Notes: generated by a model not told the origin, from the letters alone. DNA of 64,000 nucleotides from Chaetoderma sp. LZ-2023a (GCA_034401795.1 CM067370.1:61048369-61112368), one strand, 5' to 3'; numbered from the stretch's first letter, positions 60,301 to 61,032 are shown. Translations and numbers: made by a program.

Positions 60301-60552
60301 ATTGATGATACGTGTCCATATTTGGTATTCATTTATACATGTGACTATGCAAGCATGTCAACATAAGTTTTAAATGGTCAAAGGCCAAAACACAAATAGG
60401 GTTGCTGTGTTTCTTAGGCATAATCAAATATTTGGAATGGTTTTCTATATGATTGCAGATCATAACCTGGATGCTGTTGGTCTTGCGATTGGTGCTGCCA
60501 TGGCAACATCAAGAAAAAGAAGACGTGAAATAATCGAGGAATCTTACAATAG
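3776..60552 (+). CDS. FTSJ3: FTSJ3/SPB1 pre-rRNA 2'-O-methyltransferase, 15 exons, both ends outside the window
   Basis: Spliced host gene. The family methylates ribose 2'-OH in pre-rRNA in the nucleolus and is needed for ribosome biogenesis (established for FTSJ3 and yeast Spb1). In the window: SAM-binding [14 protein letters not shown] (exon 1), the K-D-K-E catalytic residues in [24 protein letters not shown] and AESAEIF (exons 1, 3, 4), the conserved DITT segment (exon 2), [12 protein letters not shown] (exon 5), the LGRKDIK/LLAWR linker (exons 6-7), then acidic and lysine-rich middle exons, FEIVPAEEP (exon 14) and the beginning of Spb1_C (exon 15). All exon junctions keep phase with GT donors and AG acceptors. 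The ATG exon (expected MGKK-type basic start ending near ETG) is not between 2040 and 3775, so it is probably left of the window; the rest of Spb1_C is right of it. Introns are loaded with transposons. Confidence 0.95.
4070..4098. repeat. TGCG/TG microsatellite
   Basis: About six TGCG units run into a TG run in the first intron. Confidence 0.85.
4155..4250. repeat. foldback hairpin (family A)
   Basis: Arms GTTGAATATTTTG and CAAATTGATTTCAAAGTAT flank a GCTGTCATAGGCAGC centre. It is an imperfect copy of the foldback family seen at 16790-17140, 35045-35160 and 44585-44895. Confidence 0.6.
4360..5090. repeat. tandem array, about 165-bp unit, 4-5 copies
   Basis: Units are marked by GTAAACACCATATCATACAG-like starts at about 4401, 4572, 4735, 4903 and 5049 and by repeated GATGTGCCTTTTGAAG and GGGCTTTTTAATGCAAAAAC segments. 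The spacing of 146-171 bp is like that of the other array-bearing elements in the window. No termini were recognised. Confidence 0.8.
5435..5545. repeat. foldback hairpin (family A), degraded
   Basis: GTTTTGAAATTAATTTG and CAAATTAGTTTCCAAAT arms flank a GTTGTTGC/GCAACAGG core. Confidence 0.55.
5560..6125. other. intron DNA, nothing recognised
   Basis: A+T-rich intron sequence with no coding similarity or clear repeat structure up to the acceptor of the second exon. The flanking stretch 5091-5434 is equally unremarkable. Confidence 0.6.
6126..6205 (+). CDS. FTSJ3: FTSJ3 exon (window exon 2)
   Basis: The phase-1 acceptor (TTCCAG) restores a glycine codon, followed by [20 protein letters not shown], the conserved strand after the SAM loop with its acidic residue. 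It ends in frame at CAG before GTACAT. The intron before it is 2.2 kb and carries a tandem array. Confidence 0.94.
6206..7029. other. intron DNA with scattered repeat traces
   Basis: A G-rich stretch (6376-6415) and a segment near 6420-6520 with traces of the TTACCNATATGATTGT and GCATTTACATTNGG phrases that recur at 7650-7690 and 24300-24360. No gene seen. Confidence 0.5.
7030..7520 (-). mobile_element. decayed LINE fragment, C-terminal part of reverse transcriptase ORF
   Basis: On the minus strand, [20 protein letters not shown] then [18 protein letters not shown] (about 7195-7310) is the typical region after the palm/thumb of non-LTR reverse transcriptases (FxxYVxSIFLYNxELWxLT). Upstream in another frame lie [20 protein letters not shown] and KLDTSQDIE, so at least one frameshift is present. 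The finger/palm with the YADD motif is missing. An RTE/CR1-like origin is likely, but the clade cannot be fixed. Confidence 0.7.
7772..9415 (-). mobile_element. Tc1/mariner transposon, copy 1
   Basis: A 1644-bp element with terminal inverted repeats TACACCTGTGCAAAAGTTAA at 7772 and the complement ending at 9415, flanked by TA target duplications (7770-7771, 9416-9417). It carries one uninterrupted transposase gene on the minus strand. It inserted in an FTSJ3 intron and is nearly identical to the copy at 12483-14123, so both are recent. Confidence 0.95.
8096..9121 (-). CDS. Tc1-family transposase (DD34E), copy 1
   Basis: Encodes a 341-residue cut-and-paste transposase, full length for the family. 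The N-terminal helix-turn-helix (about residues 1-60, [20 protein letters not shown]) is followed by a GRPK AT-hook-like motif (about 59-62) and a second DNA-binding helix region. The catalytic residues are D in HWSDESRF, D in FMDDNARPH and E in MNPIEHIWD, with 34 residues between the second D and the E. It runs from the ATG at 9121 to the TAA at 8096 without a break, so it may be functional. It differs from copy 2 at only a handful of residues, for example [11 protein letters not shown] here against [11 protein letters not shown] there. Confidence 0.93.
   Translation of the reverse strand: MARRRLSDRVKWQIIGMHTTGMSCREIGRQLNINHTVISRLIAKHGQTNEVKDRPRSGRPKKTTARDDRALVRLVRRSPFTNSRVLSQQWETRNRVSMSTVKRRLYAAGMKARRPVRRPLLTAHHKEERLRWCNERRHWNMRSWRRVHWSDESRFLLHATDGRTRVWRSRRTAYDQRNITEEVPFGGGSVMIWGCISFDCKLDLLTVPGTLNGQRYQDSILDRVVVPHFVNHAPGTHPIFMDDNARPHRARAVHEYLRQNAIETLPWPARSTDMNPIEHIWDILGNMVRRRDPPVQNLQELTDALHLEWQRIPQWRISRLVTSMRRRVQAVIQAQGGYTRY
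9530..9937. repeat. AGGTCA-array element, short copy with 3' hairpin end
   Basis: About two units with the phrases TTCATATCTCATGTT, AATACTGCACCCAAACTTGG and AGGTCAAGGTC. It ends in GGTTGCATTGCAACC, a small hairpin, then ACATTTCTGG followed by T. The same end is seen at 24786-24803 and 42314-42331. The structure suggests a non-autonomous Helitron/Helentron-type element. Confidence 0.65.
9994..10093 (+). CDS. FTSJ3: FTSJ3 exon (window exon 3): catalytic Asp
   Basis: Starts after TTTTTTAG in phase 0 ([20 protein letters not shown]). LHDGAPNVG carries the catalytic aspartate. WLHDAYKQ follows, and the exon ends after one base of the next codon, before GTAACT. A Tc1/mariner element sits in the preceding intron. 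Confidence 0.95.
10254..10303. repeat. (TA)n microsatellite
   Basis: About 24 uninterrupted TA units, located 160 bp after FTSJ3 window exon 3. Confidence 0.95.
10304..11224. other. intron DNA, nothing recognised
   Basis: A+T-rich intron sequence without coding similarity. Open frames on both strands around 10674-11028 overlap each other and show no motif. Confidence 0.6.
11225..11549 (+). CDS. FTSJ3: FTSJ3 exon (window exon 4): end of methyltransferase domain
   Basis: The largest exon. After ATTGCAG it reads [20 protein letters not shown], then [13 protein letters not shown] with the second catalytic lysine and [15 protein letters not shown] with the glutamate. [13 protein letters not shown] leads out of the FtsJ fold. 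It ends with AG of an arginine codon before GTATGT. Confidence 0.96.
11550..12386. other. intron DNA, nothing recognised
   Basis: Start of the 7.4-kb intron after window exon 4. A few short direct repeats of ATCCAGAT/CTGGAT occur at 12060-12150. No gene or transposon end seen. Confidence 0.6.
12483..14123 (+). mobile_element. Tc1/mariner transposon, copy 2
   Basis: A 1641-bp element, terminal inverted repeats as in copy 1, with TA duplications at 12481-12482 and 14124-14125. The transposase is on the plus strand, opposite to copy 1. It is inserted into the array element 12387-15886, so it is younger than that element. Confidence 0.95.
12774..13799 (+). CDS. Tc1-family transposase (DD34E), copy 2
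   Basis: A 341-residue open frame from ATG 12774 to TAA 13799, almost identical to the copy on the minus strand at 8096-9121. The helix-turn-helix, GRPK motif and DDE residues ([24 protein letters not shown]) are all present. Changes [11 protein letters not shown] around the glutamate depart from the usual [11 protein letters not shown], so activity could be reduced even though the catalytic glutamate is kept. Confidence 0.93.
   Translation: MARRRLSDRVKWQIIGMHTTGMSCREIGRQLNINHTVISRLIAKHGQTNEVKDRPRSGRPKKTTARDDRALVRLVRRSPFTNSRVLSQQWETHNRVSMSTVKRRLYAAGMKARRPVRRPLLTAHHKEERLRWCNERRHWNMRSWRRVHWSDESRFLLHATDGRTRVWRSRRTAYDQRNIMEEVPFGGGSVMIWGCISFDCKLDLLTVPGTLNGQRYQDSILDRVVVPHFVNHAPGTHPIFMDDNARPHRAKAVHEYLRQNAIETLPWPARSPNMNSIEHIWGILGNMVRRRDPPVQNLQELTDALHLEWQRKPQWRISRLVTSMRRRVQAVIQAQGGYTRY
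14435..15512. mobile_element. Helentron-like element with six 159-bp tandem units
   Basis: The subterminal inverted repeat CCCCTACTGGT (14435-14445) pairs with ACCAGGTAGGGG (15466-15477, one extra base). The 3' hairpin is GTATTGC-AAA-GCAATAC (15482-15498), then CTTG (15509-15512) and a T run. Between them are six tandem units of 150-161 bp marked by AAGTTCGAGTTTCAG at about 14608, 14768, 14925, 15074, 15235 and 15394. A GTCC/GTCT-rich stretch (14475-14515) follows the 5' end. It is nested in the element 12387-15886. Confidence 0.7.
15887..16263. other. intron DNA, nothing recognised
   Basis: No coding similarity, array or terminal repeat seen. Confidence 0.55.
16264..16731. mobile_element. 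MITE-like element, 0.47 kb
   Basis: Terminal inverted repeats CAAGTTCGACTGGC (16268-16281) and its complement (16717-16730), with weaker pairing for about 25 more bases (ACTATA..TAGCTATAG / CTAACTGACTATGG). No open frame of note and no clear target duplication. The superfamily is not assignable. Confidence 0.55.
16790..17140. mobile_element. foldback/MITE family A, fullest copy
   Basis: Outer arm with TTAGCTATGCCCCACCCATC and GGGATCGATCGAACCC (16795-16870). The central foldback at 16915-17010 has arms GTTGAAATATTTTGAGTGAT and CAAATTAGTTTCAAAATATT meeting at GCTGTTGCTGCC-TTT-GGCAGCAACAG. The outer segment on the other side contains TGATTATGATGTCGTAT (17068-17084), which recurs next to the copy at 26440-26770. 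The core stem is about 40 bp with a 3-base loop. Confidence 0.65.
17150..18290. other. intron DNA with a repeat trace
   Basis: Mostly unrecognised. 17640-17900 has the phrases ACTACTGATCCGATTTG and AACTACTGGTTCGATTAG spaced about 145 bp, a two-unit trace of another array family. No gene seen. Confidence 0.5.
18295..18525. repeat. foldback element family B, copy 1
   Basis: A long imperfect hairpin. The centre is CTGGAATGACTGGCTCG then ATAA then CGAGCCAGTCATTCCAG (about 18392-18432). The arms extend through TTTTGAAAATTTA / TAAATTTTCAAAAATAG and TGTCCATTTGCAGACCA / TGGTCTGCAAATGGACA. It starts at TTAACCCTTTAACACTTAT and ends near AAAGAGTTAA (18517-18526), which suggests a short terminal inverted TTAACTCTTT. 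Related copies lie at 34691-34900 and 39600-39785. Confidence 0.75.
18968..19076 (+). CDS. FTSJ3: FTSJ3 exon (window exon 5)
   Basis: The acceptor TCTCACAG completes an arginine, then [20 protein letters not shown] and [16 protein letters not shown], matching the SEGYAEGD-LTLYH region of FTSJ3. An alternative acceptor six bases on (ACACAG) would also keep frame. It ends at GAG before GTGAAT. The preceding 7.4-kb intron holds nested mobile elements. Confidence 0.93.
19190..19850. repeat. AGGTCA-array element, four units, 3' end missing
   Basis: Begins with AGTAAAACAAGCTATTGTGA and a CGTC-rich patch, the same start as at 40716. Units of 165-170 bp are marked by TATATCTCATGTTTGGTTAA at about 19286, 19452 and 19616, with AAAAGGTCATGGTCA motifs. 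At about 19850 it passes into a different repeat beginning ATACCCCACCAAGAAAATTG. Confidence 0.7.
19851..21134. other. intron DNA, mostly unrecognised
   Basis: 19851-19960 resembles the first unit of another array family (TACGGATGGTAACTCC, ACCGCTTATCGGATTG). The rest shows no gene; overlapping open frames on both strands at 20430-20776 have no recognisable motif. Confidence 0.5.
21135..21165. repeat. perfect 12-bp inverted repeat
   Basis: TTAAACCGGTAT (21135-21146), a 7-base loop, and ATACCGGTTTAA (21154-21165). A small perfect hairpin with no recognised partner. Confidence 0.85.
21230..21957 (+). repeat. dispersed repeat E, copy interrupted by a LINE
   Basis: Several blocks match, in reverse complement, the region 43590-44060: GCGCCTAAATATTGAGTATC, TTAATCCACAATTTGATATA with GTGTCGCGAAAAAAATA (21300-21350), TCGGATATAAATATTCTGG (21405-21424) and AATGTATCAGGGCAGAG with AGTAGAG (21893-21925), then an ATT run. 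The last part (AATACAGTTTTG..., 23809-23935) follows the LINE and matches 43362-43475. Confidence 0.65.
21958..23805 (+). pseudogene. decayed LINE with reverse transcriptase and RNase H (I/Jockey-like), 5'-truncated
   Basis: Starts within the reverse transcriptase ([20 protein letters not shown], then LYADDLVMW with the catalytic YADD at about 22123-22134). A frameshift near 22180-22200 is followed by [15 protein letters not shown] sequence, [20 protein letters not shown] and the thumb/connection ([20 protein letters not shown]). A break after 22795 leads to an RNase H domain ([41 protein letters not shown]; 22977-23240), a TAG, then [20 protein letters not shown] and a terminal [16 protein letters not shown] segment. 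RNase H after the reverse transcriptase points to the I-type group. At least four lesions make it inactive. Confidence 0.85.
23806..24185. repeat. end of dispersed repeat E and intron DNA
   Basis: 23809-23935 is the inverted counterpart of 43362-43475 (CTGCTAAGAAATCATTGG, GTGGGCTTCTATTAG, GAAATACGGTA), with a G-run at 23876-23889. From 23936 to 24185 nothing is recognised. Confidence 0.6.
24190..24803. repeat. AGGTCA-array element with complete 3' end
   Basis: Tandem units with GTTTGGTTATGCACACATGG (24430) and TGTGTTAATAATACTGCACC (24603). It has a perfect DR1, AGGTCAAAGGTCA, at 24676-24688. It ends with GGTTGATTGCAACC hairpin and ACATTTCTGG, then T, like 9937 and 42331. Confidence 0.7.
24830..25255. 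repeat. array element family D, two units
   Basis: Contains the family-D phrases GATTTCGACCAAACTTGAT, TTCAATTTTTCTGGC and ATCTTGGATTTTCT twice. It ends in GTGAGTGGCACAGGACCTTG GGTCTCTTG and a T run, equivalent to the end of the long array at 37486-39358. Confidence 0.7.
25256..25791. other. intron DNA, repeat traces
   Basis: 25480-25660 looks like the start of another array family (CGCCCGCGTAAATGGGGTCA, CCATCCGTCCGCC, then TGAACCTACACA twice). Nothing else recognised before window exon 6. Confidence 0.5.
25792..25892 (+). CDS. FTSJ3: FTSJ3 exon (window exon 6)
   Basis: After TGCTCTCAG it encodes [20 protein letters not shown] and [13 protein letters not shown], the conserved stretch preceding the LLxWR linker. 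It ends with AA in phase 2 before GTGAGT. DIRS copy 1 lies in the intron that follows. Confidence 0.94.
25893..26439. other. intron DNA, nothing recognised
   Basis: No coding similarity or repeat structure seen. Confidence 0.55.
26440..26770. mobile_element. foldback/MITE family A, copy with lost centre
   Basis: Outer arm TTAAGCTATACCCCGTCCAT, GTTGGGATCGATTGATCCCT and CTGAACTCACTAAATGTCA match 16795-16885. The hairpin centre is reduced to GTTGAATATTTTAAAACTAA joined directly to TTAGTTTCAAAATATTCAA. The outer right part has TGATTATGACATCATATGAT. Confidence 0.6.
26771..27109. other. intron DNA, nothing recognised
   Basis: No gene, array or terminal repeat seen. Confidence 0.55.
27110..27530 (-). 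mobile_element. Penelope-like element fragment (reverse transcriptase)
   Basis: On the minus strand: [11 protein letters not shown] (about 27500), then [20 protein letters not shown] (about 27390-27450), matching RPIVSG-CGGPTERISSFVD, then [20 protein letters not shown] (about 27230-27290), matching LVTLDVTSLYTNIP, and [19 protein letters not shown] (about 27120-27180). These are the finger/palm landmarks of Penelope-like reverse transcriptases in the right order. Stops and frameshifts show decay. The left part with the catalytic DD and the GIY-YIG nuclease is missing. DIRS copy 1 begins 20 bp to the right and probably cut it off. Confidence 0.75.
27564..27718 (+). repeat. DIRS copy 1 left inverted terminal repeat
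   Basis: ACTTACCAGATGTACTATTA to CACAGTCAGATTT; its reverse complement is at 34253-34406 with few mismatches (GGGAATTACCATAGCCCC and CAATTCCCAATCACAGTCAG are shared). Confidence 0.88.
28342..30483 (+). pseudogene. DIRS copy 1 gag-like ORF, broken
   Basis: Starts at [14 protein letters not shown] and has a cysteine/histidine cluster ([21 protein letters not shown]), probably a zinc-binding domain. It then has a conserved [20 protein letters not shown] segment, acidic and proline-rich middle, and a Gly/Arg/Ser-rich tail ([20 protein letters not shown]) ending at TGA 30481-30483. A nonsense codon at 28555-28557 replaces the GAG found in copy 2, and several frame changes follow between 28870 and 30050. 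The stretch just before AAGG at 28377 (TTTTAATTCTTATTGTGTTCGCAG) resembles a splice acceptor, so the true N-terminus may be spliced. Confidence 0.8.
30484..32440 (+). pseudogene. DIRS copy 1 reverse transcriptase-RNase H, broken
   Basis: Begins where gag ends ([14 protein letters not shown]). Reverse transcriptase landmarks: [38 protein letters not shown], then CIDDWLL, where the usual tyrosine of YxDD is cysteine. RNase [46 protein letters not shown]. The following [20 protein letters not shown] and DLFAMK segment is the usual DIRS extension. Frame breaks occur near 31080, 31570 and 31875 (stop after VVPF), so it is inactive. Confidence 0.88.
32440..33540 (+). pseudogene. DIRS copy 1 tyrosine recombinase, broken
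   Basis: Overlaps the end of the polymerase in another frame. It has the N-terminal SAM-like DNA-binding part ([29 protein letters not shown]), the catalytic-domain start ([20 protein letters not shown] with the first arginine) and downstream HxxR, H and Y regions in broken frame ([22 protein letters not shown]). A deletion near 32640, a frameshift near 33000 and stops after 33200 inactivate it; the HxxR histidine region reads HQV-stop here. Confidence 0.85.
34081..34190 (+). repeat. DIRS copy 1 internal complementary region
   Basis: CATCTGGTAAGTATTATTCG and AAGTAGAA are the complement of the extreme left end; AAAAAAGCATCTGCTTTTGT and TTCTACGCGAATTGTTAATA are the complement of the extreme right end. 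The two meet with no spacer near 34117. In DIRS elements this region templates the circular junction. Confidence 0.85.
34253..34406 (+). repeat. DIRS copy 1 right inverted terminal repeat
   Basis: Reverse complement of 27564-27718; it runs from AATCTGACTGTGATTGGGAA to CATCTGGTAAGT. A G-run of about 15 bases lies upstream at 33891-33906. Confidence 0.87.
34445..34690. other. intron DNA, nothing recognised
   Basis: A short stretch between DIRS copy 1 and the next foldback element. Confidence 0.5.
34691..34900. repeat. foldback element family B, copy 2
   Basis: ATTAACCCTTGAATGGTAAG start, GGTCTTGAGGAATGTACATT and a diverged centre (GGAATGACTGGCTCGATAAT CGAGCTGGCCATTTC). It is the same layout as 18295-18525, with more mismatches in the stem. 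Confidence 0.65.
35045..35160. repeat. foldback hairpin (family A)
   Basis: TTGAATTATTTTGAAACTAA and CAAATTTGTTTCAAAATATT flank GAGCTGTTACTACC-TAT-GGCAGTAACAGATTCC. A well-preserved stem of about 45 bp. Confidence 0.7.
35373..35447 (+). CDS. FTSJ3: FTSJ3 exon (window exon 7), 75 bp
   Basis: A short exon found by phase and homology: the acceptor GTTTTCAG completes a lysine, then [20 protein letters not shown] and AEIE, matching the LLNWRTKLR-type linker of FTSJ3. It ends with AA before GTAAGC. The longer open frame across this position is in a different frame and is not the coding one. Confidence 0.88.
35448..36860. other. intron DNA with a possible coding relic
   Basis: On the minus strand at about 35870-36065 an open frame has [20 protein letters not shown] then QQRQVSVFT. 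It resembles a conserved block (DFSENY, QDEIQSxHW-QVTL) I associate with uncharacterised repeated invertebrate genes. I cannot assign function, and the frame stops soon after. GTGACTGACGTTTC is repeated several times at 36280-36350. Otherwise nothing recognised. Confidence 0.35.
36862..36945. repeat. foldback hairpin, variant centre
   Basis: TTTTTCAATAATTTTGGTGG and CCACCAAATTTGTTGAAAAA flank ACGATGTTGCTGTC-TTA-GACAGCACCATCTT. It has the same design as family A but a different centre and arm sequence. Confidence 0.7.
36946..37485. other. intron DNA, nothing recognised
   Basis: No supportable gene; the minus-strand frame at 36837-37145 spans the hairpin and has no known motif. Confidence 0.5.
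37486..39358. repeat. array element family D, about 11 tandem units of about 155 bp
   Basis: Starts with GGCCAAGTGAGCTTATGGCA and a CCATC/GTCC-rich patch (37511-37550). Units are marked by CAGAATTTTGATTGGTCAAT at about 37655, 37798, 37955, 38112, 38268, 38424, 38564, 38709, 38925, 39077 and 39229. It ends in GGTGAGCGCCACAGCCCCTT GGGCCTCTTG followed by T, where GCCC/GGGC can form a small hairpin. The same end occurs at 25255. It lies just upstream of FTSJ3 window exon 8. Confidence 0.8.
39395..39538 (+). CDS. FTSJ3: FTSJ3 exon (window exon 8): acidic
   Basis: After TTTTCTGCATAG the phase-2 codon is completed, giving [20 protein letters not shown] and [19 protein letters not shown], the acidic stretch followed by the basic helix of the middle region. 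It ends with CG before GTATGG. A tandem-array element ends only 36 bp upstream. Confidence 0.9.
39600..39785. repeat. foldback element family B, copy 3
   Basis: CTTAACCCTTTAACGCTCAA, AAAGCGGCTTCTG, CTTGAGAAATGTTCATTTG and GACCAAGAGA paired with TCTCTTGGTC and CTATGAGAAAATTG. The central GGAATGACTGGCTCG palindrome is deleted. Confidence 0.65.
39786..40715. repeat. intron DNA with a poly-C tract
   Basis: A C-run with few A interruptions (CACCCCCCCA, then about 28 C, then ACCCCCCC) at 40459-40508 is a likely polymerase-slippage and assembly hazard. The rest of the stretch shows nothing recognisable. Confidence 0.6.
40716..42331. repeat. AGGTCA-array element, about nine units, both ends present
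   Basis: 5' end AAAGTAAAATGAGCTATTAT and a GTCGTCG patch as at 19200. Units of about 165 bp are marked by TATATTTCATGTTTGGTTAA (40824) and variants to 42100. It has a perfect DR1 AGGTCAAAGGTCA at 41508-41520 and near matches at 41665 and 42188. 3' end TTGCAACCACATTTCTGG (42314-42331) followed by T. Fills most of the intron before window exon 9. Confidence 0.75.
42524..42659 (+). CDS. FTSJ3: FTSJ3 exon (window exon 9): basic helix
   Basis: After TTTATTAG the codon CG|G is completed and [20 protein letters not shown] follows, equivalent to the KKLLREQRKQRERVELKMD region of FTSJ3. [20 protein letters not shown] follows and it ends at AAG before GTATAT. Confidence 0.93.
43050..43309 (+). CDS. 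FTSJ3: FTSJ3 exon (window exon 10): acidic
   Basis: The acceptor GTTTCAG opens in phase 0. It encodes [20 protein letters not shown], a short basic/charged segment and a long Asp/Glu run ([20 protein letters not shown]), ending with AG of arginine before GTGCAC. Acidic tracts of this kind are usual in nucleolar proteins. Confidence 0.92.
43362..44235 (-). repeat. dispersed repeat E, inverted copy
   Basis: The reverse complement of blocks in 21230-21957 and 23809-23935, without the LINE. It contains an (ATA)n microsatellite of about 14 units (43550-43592). CTAATAGAAGCC occurs near both edges (43397, 44228). It begins 53 bp after FTSJ3 window exon 10. Confidence 0.65.
44236..44584. other. intron DNA, nothing recognised
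   Basis: TTTGATTAGCCAATAAAAGC and TTTGATTAGCCAATGAAAT form a short direct repeat at 44333-44380; nothing else seen. Confidence 0.5.
44585..44895. mobile_element. foldback/MITE family A, nearly complete copy
   Basis: Outer arms GGCCCATCTTTAGCT (left) and GGGGCGGGGCCTAGCTAAAA (right, about 44860-44878) with GGGATCGATTCCAACACA inside. The central foldback (44685-44772) has TATTTTGAAACTAATTTGAC and GTCAAATTAGTTTCAAAATA around GGTTGCTGAAATAGGCAACAACAG. Together with 16790-17140 this defines an element of about 300-350 bp. Confidence 0.68.
44896..45257. other. intron DNA, nothing recognised
   Basis: A+T-rich sequence leading to a TA microsatellite. Confidence 0.5.
45259..45328. repeat. (TA)n microsatellite
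   Basis: About 35 uninterrupted TA units. Confidence 0.95.
45329..45924. other. intron DNA, nothing recognised
   Basis: No gene or repeat structure before the acceptor of window exon 11. Confidence 0.55.
45925..46015 (+). CDS. FTSJ3: FTSJ3 exon (window exon 11)
   Basis: After TTTTTTGTAG the codon AG|G is completed; [20 protein letters not shown] then MDLWFNK. This matches the NPLLVPLEEK and LWFSK motif of FTSJ3, a reliable landmark. It ends at AAG before GTAAAG. DIRS copy 2 fills the next intron. Confidence 0.94.
46262..46360. repeat. foldback hairpin, variant arms
   Basis: GCTGACTATTTTGAAAACAA with TTAACTGAAAGTTG pairs with CAACTGTCAGTCATATTG and TTTTCAAAATATCTAGCA around GTGGCACCA. It has the same design as family A. 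Confidence 0.6.
46653..46807 (+). repeat. DIRS copy 2 left inverted terminal repeat
   Basis: ACTTACCAGATGTACTATTA to CAACAGTCAGATTCG, complementary to 54072-54218. Confidence 0.85.
48209..49749. mobile_element. non-autonomous hAT transposon with perfect 8-bp target duplication
   Basis: Ends TAGGGTTGGGCGATATTG at 48209 and the complement of TAGGGTTGGGGGATTTTTCG at 49749. It is flanked by CACAGACC at 48201-48208 and 49750-49757. The matching gag position in DIRS copy 1 (about 29293, CCACAGATCCGC) is uninterrupted, an empty-site control. Eight-base duplications and TAGGG-type termini are those of the hAT superfamily. The 1541-bp interior has no transposase and repeats CGATATCG-type palindromic steps near both ends. 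Confidence 0.92.
48633..48710. repeat. imperfect palindrome inside the hAT element
   Basis: GGAATTCTGCAG and CTGATTGGC are mirrored by GCCAATCAG and CTGCAGAATTCC, with about 18 bp between the inner arms. Each arm carries one CCAAT/ATTGG motif. Confidence 0.75.
50505..52330 (+). pseudogene. DIRS copy 2 reverse transcriptase-RNase H, broken
   Basis: [75 protein letters not shown] and [19 protein letters not shown], with an intact YMDD. The frame is lost near 50920, 51020 and 51297 (TAA). A deletion near 51392 removes the region before RNase H, which then reads [33 protein letters not shown], [17 protein letters not shown] and the DIRS extension ([20 protein letters not shown]). Confidence 0.88.
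52330..53382 (+). pseudogene. DIRS copy 2 tyrosine recombinase, few lesions
   Basis: N-terminal part [19 protein letters not shown] then TGA (52427-52429), [20 protein letters not shown] and, after breaks near 52620 and 52855, an open frame from 52900 to 53382. The catalytic residues are visible: R in [15 protein letters not shown], HxxR in [18 protein letters not shown] in [12 protein letters not shown] and the nucleophile Y in DFYLRD. It is the best preserved recombinase of the three copies, but not a single open frame. Confidence 0.88.
53905..54010 (+). repeat. DIRS copy 2 internal complementary region
   Basis: CATCTGGTAAGTATTATTCG then ATGTAGAA (complement of the left end) joined to AAAAAAGCATCCACTTTTGT and TCTACGAGAATTGTTAATAC (complement of the right end). 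Confidence 0.85.
54072..54218 (+). repeat. DIRS copy 2 right inverted terminal repeat
   Basis: Complement of 46653-46807, with small deletions (for example ACTTGTCGGG where the left side has the longer CAACAGTCAG form). Confidence 0.82.
54255..55345. other. intron DNA, nothing recognised
   Basis: A stretch near 54300-54400 (AAATATTTCTCATGGAATTT, GGAAAACTCCGCG) resembles the GGGAAAACTCAGGGAA phrases left of the DIRS insertion at 46390-46500. No gene seen before window exon 12. Confidence 0.5.
55346..55427 (+). CDS. FTSJ3: FTSJ3 exon (window exon 12), 82 bp
   Basis: The acceptor is TTATCAAG, with a weak pyrimidine tract. It encodes [20 protein letters not shown] then QNYKLVT, equivalent to the FxGI-EDDADEALEI stretch after LWFSK. 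It ends one base into the next codon before GTATTT. Too short and acidic for a simple open-frame search; support is phase and order. Confidence 0.85.
55428..55843. other. intron DNA, nothing recognised
   Basis: No motif or repeat seen between window exon 12 and the minisatellite. Confidence 0.5.
55845..56310. repeat. minisatellite with GGAAATTTCC core, about ten units
   Basis: Units of about 42-55 bp read GAGGAAATTTCCTCATGGCT then GAGAATTTGCAAAATGATGT. The palindrome GGAAATTTCC recurs in most units; the first is GGGAATTTCC at 55850-55859. Confidence 0.88.
56418..56815. repeat. long inverted repeat, about 90-bp outer arms
   Basis: 56418-56507 (TTAACATTCTACCCAATTTT, CCTCCGCATGCCAGACAACA, TTCAGATCACTATGTC) is mirrored at about 56728-56815. 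The inner arms TCTCAGACAAATTGTTCACA and ATATTCATCAAGCT are mirrored at 56618-56656. The loop is about 75-80 bp. It is probably a foldback or MITE element; no open frame inside. Confidence 0.88.
56830..57207. other. intron DNA with a family-A outer arm
   Basis: GCTTGGATCGATTGATCCGA and GGGTGGAGCTTAGCTAGAAC (56834-56893) match the outer arms of foldback family A, without a centre. The rest is unrecognised. Confidence 0.45.
57208..57386 (+). CDS. FTSJ3: FTSJ3 exon (window exon 13): Lys-rich then Ser/acidic
   Basis: After ATTCACAG the aspartate codon is completed, then [20 protein letters not shown], a serine/acidic run ([16 protein letters not shown]) and [11 protein letters not shown]. The composition is that of a nucleolar localisation and CK2-type acidic region. 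It ends at AAG before GTATAC. Confidence 0.9.
57410..57930. repeat. minisatellite, about 45-bp unit, about eleven units
   Basis: Repeats of TAATTCCTATACTGTATAAA then ACTGTTGAGTGAATGCTTCT. The second unit is interrupted by a family-A arm (GGGTGGGGCATAGCTAAAAG, 57473-57492). Confidence 0.88.
58168..58264 (+). CDS. FTSJ3: FTSJ3 exon (window exon 14): FEIVP motif
   Basis: After GTTTTAG it encodes [20 protein letters not shown] then [12 protein letters not shown]. The DGFEIVPIED-type motif directly precedes Spb1_C in FTSJ3, which fixes identity and order. It ends one base into a codon before GTAATT. Confidence 0.93.
58610..59705. repeat. coding-like minisatellite with 36/39-bp units, open on both strands
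   Basis: About 30 units of GGAGATTTGTCGGAGGAAAT then GATGTCATATACA, with lengths mostly multiples of three. The plus strand has long open frames (58834-59703 and others) reading [20 protein letters not shown]; the minus strand reads [20 protein letters not shown] over 253 residues. The array lies in the intron between FTSJ3 exons 14 and 15 and is in no reading frame linked to them. A protein product cannot be excluded, but the open frames follow automatically from the unit length. Confidence 0.85.
59706..60458. repeat. intron DNA with a short AAGGTCAAG minisatellite
   Basis: At about 60120-60290, units of about 50 bp contain AAGGTCAAGCTCACAT, AGCTCAAGGTCATATA, AAGGTCAAGGCCACAG and ACTGTCTTG. 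Nothing recognised elsewhere. Confidence 0.6.
60459..60552 (+). CDS. FTSJ3: FTSJ3 exon (window exon 15): start of Spb1_C domain
   Basis: After GATTGCAG the aspartate codon is completed, then [20 protein letters not shown] and [10 protein letters not shown], matching the [20 protein letters not shown] segment that opens the C-terminal domain. It ends with AG before GTGAGT; the next exon should encode the RY-F region and is not in the window. Confidence 0.94.
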
Positions 60553-60782
60553 GTGAGTTCATGAATATAATATGTTTGTTACTCTAATGTGTGGAATTAG
60601 TATACCCTCGAAAACCAAGTTGAAGGTGATATAGGAATGCGCCTGTTTGTATGTACATTCATTCGTACTGATTGATTTCCGGACAACAACTTGTGTTTGC
60701 CTACACCAATTTGAACCAGCTTTGGCATACTGCTTTAGTAATGCAAATATGGAGACCAAGTTCGAATTCTACTTCGAATAAT

Positions 60783-60932
60783 ACTTACCAGATGTACTAT
60801 TATGATAATGTCTATTATCTAGCCTAGCTCAAAATAAACAATTAAAACTCAGCACTCACCTGGTCCTGCCCATACTGTCCGGGAATACCATAGCCGCAGG
60901 TACCGAGCCAATTCCCAATCACAGTCAGATTC
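60783..60932 (+). repeat. DIRS copy 3 left inverted terminal repeat
   Basis: ACTTACCAGATGTACTATTA to ATCACAGTCAGAT, as in copies 1 and 2. Its partner would lie beyond the window. Confidence 0.85.
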
Positions 60933-61032
60933 GTCTATTTTGCTCTCCATGCTAGTCATGGTTTTTTTAGCTCTCTAAATTTGCAATTTTCAACGGATTT
61001 AGCGGTTTTTTGTTTAATTCATTGCTGGAAGG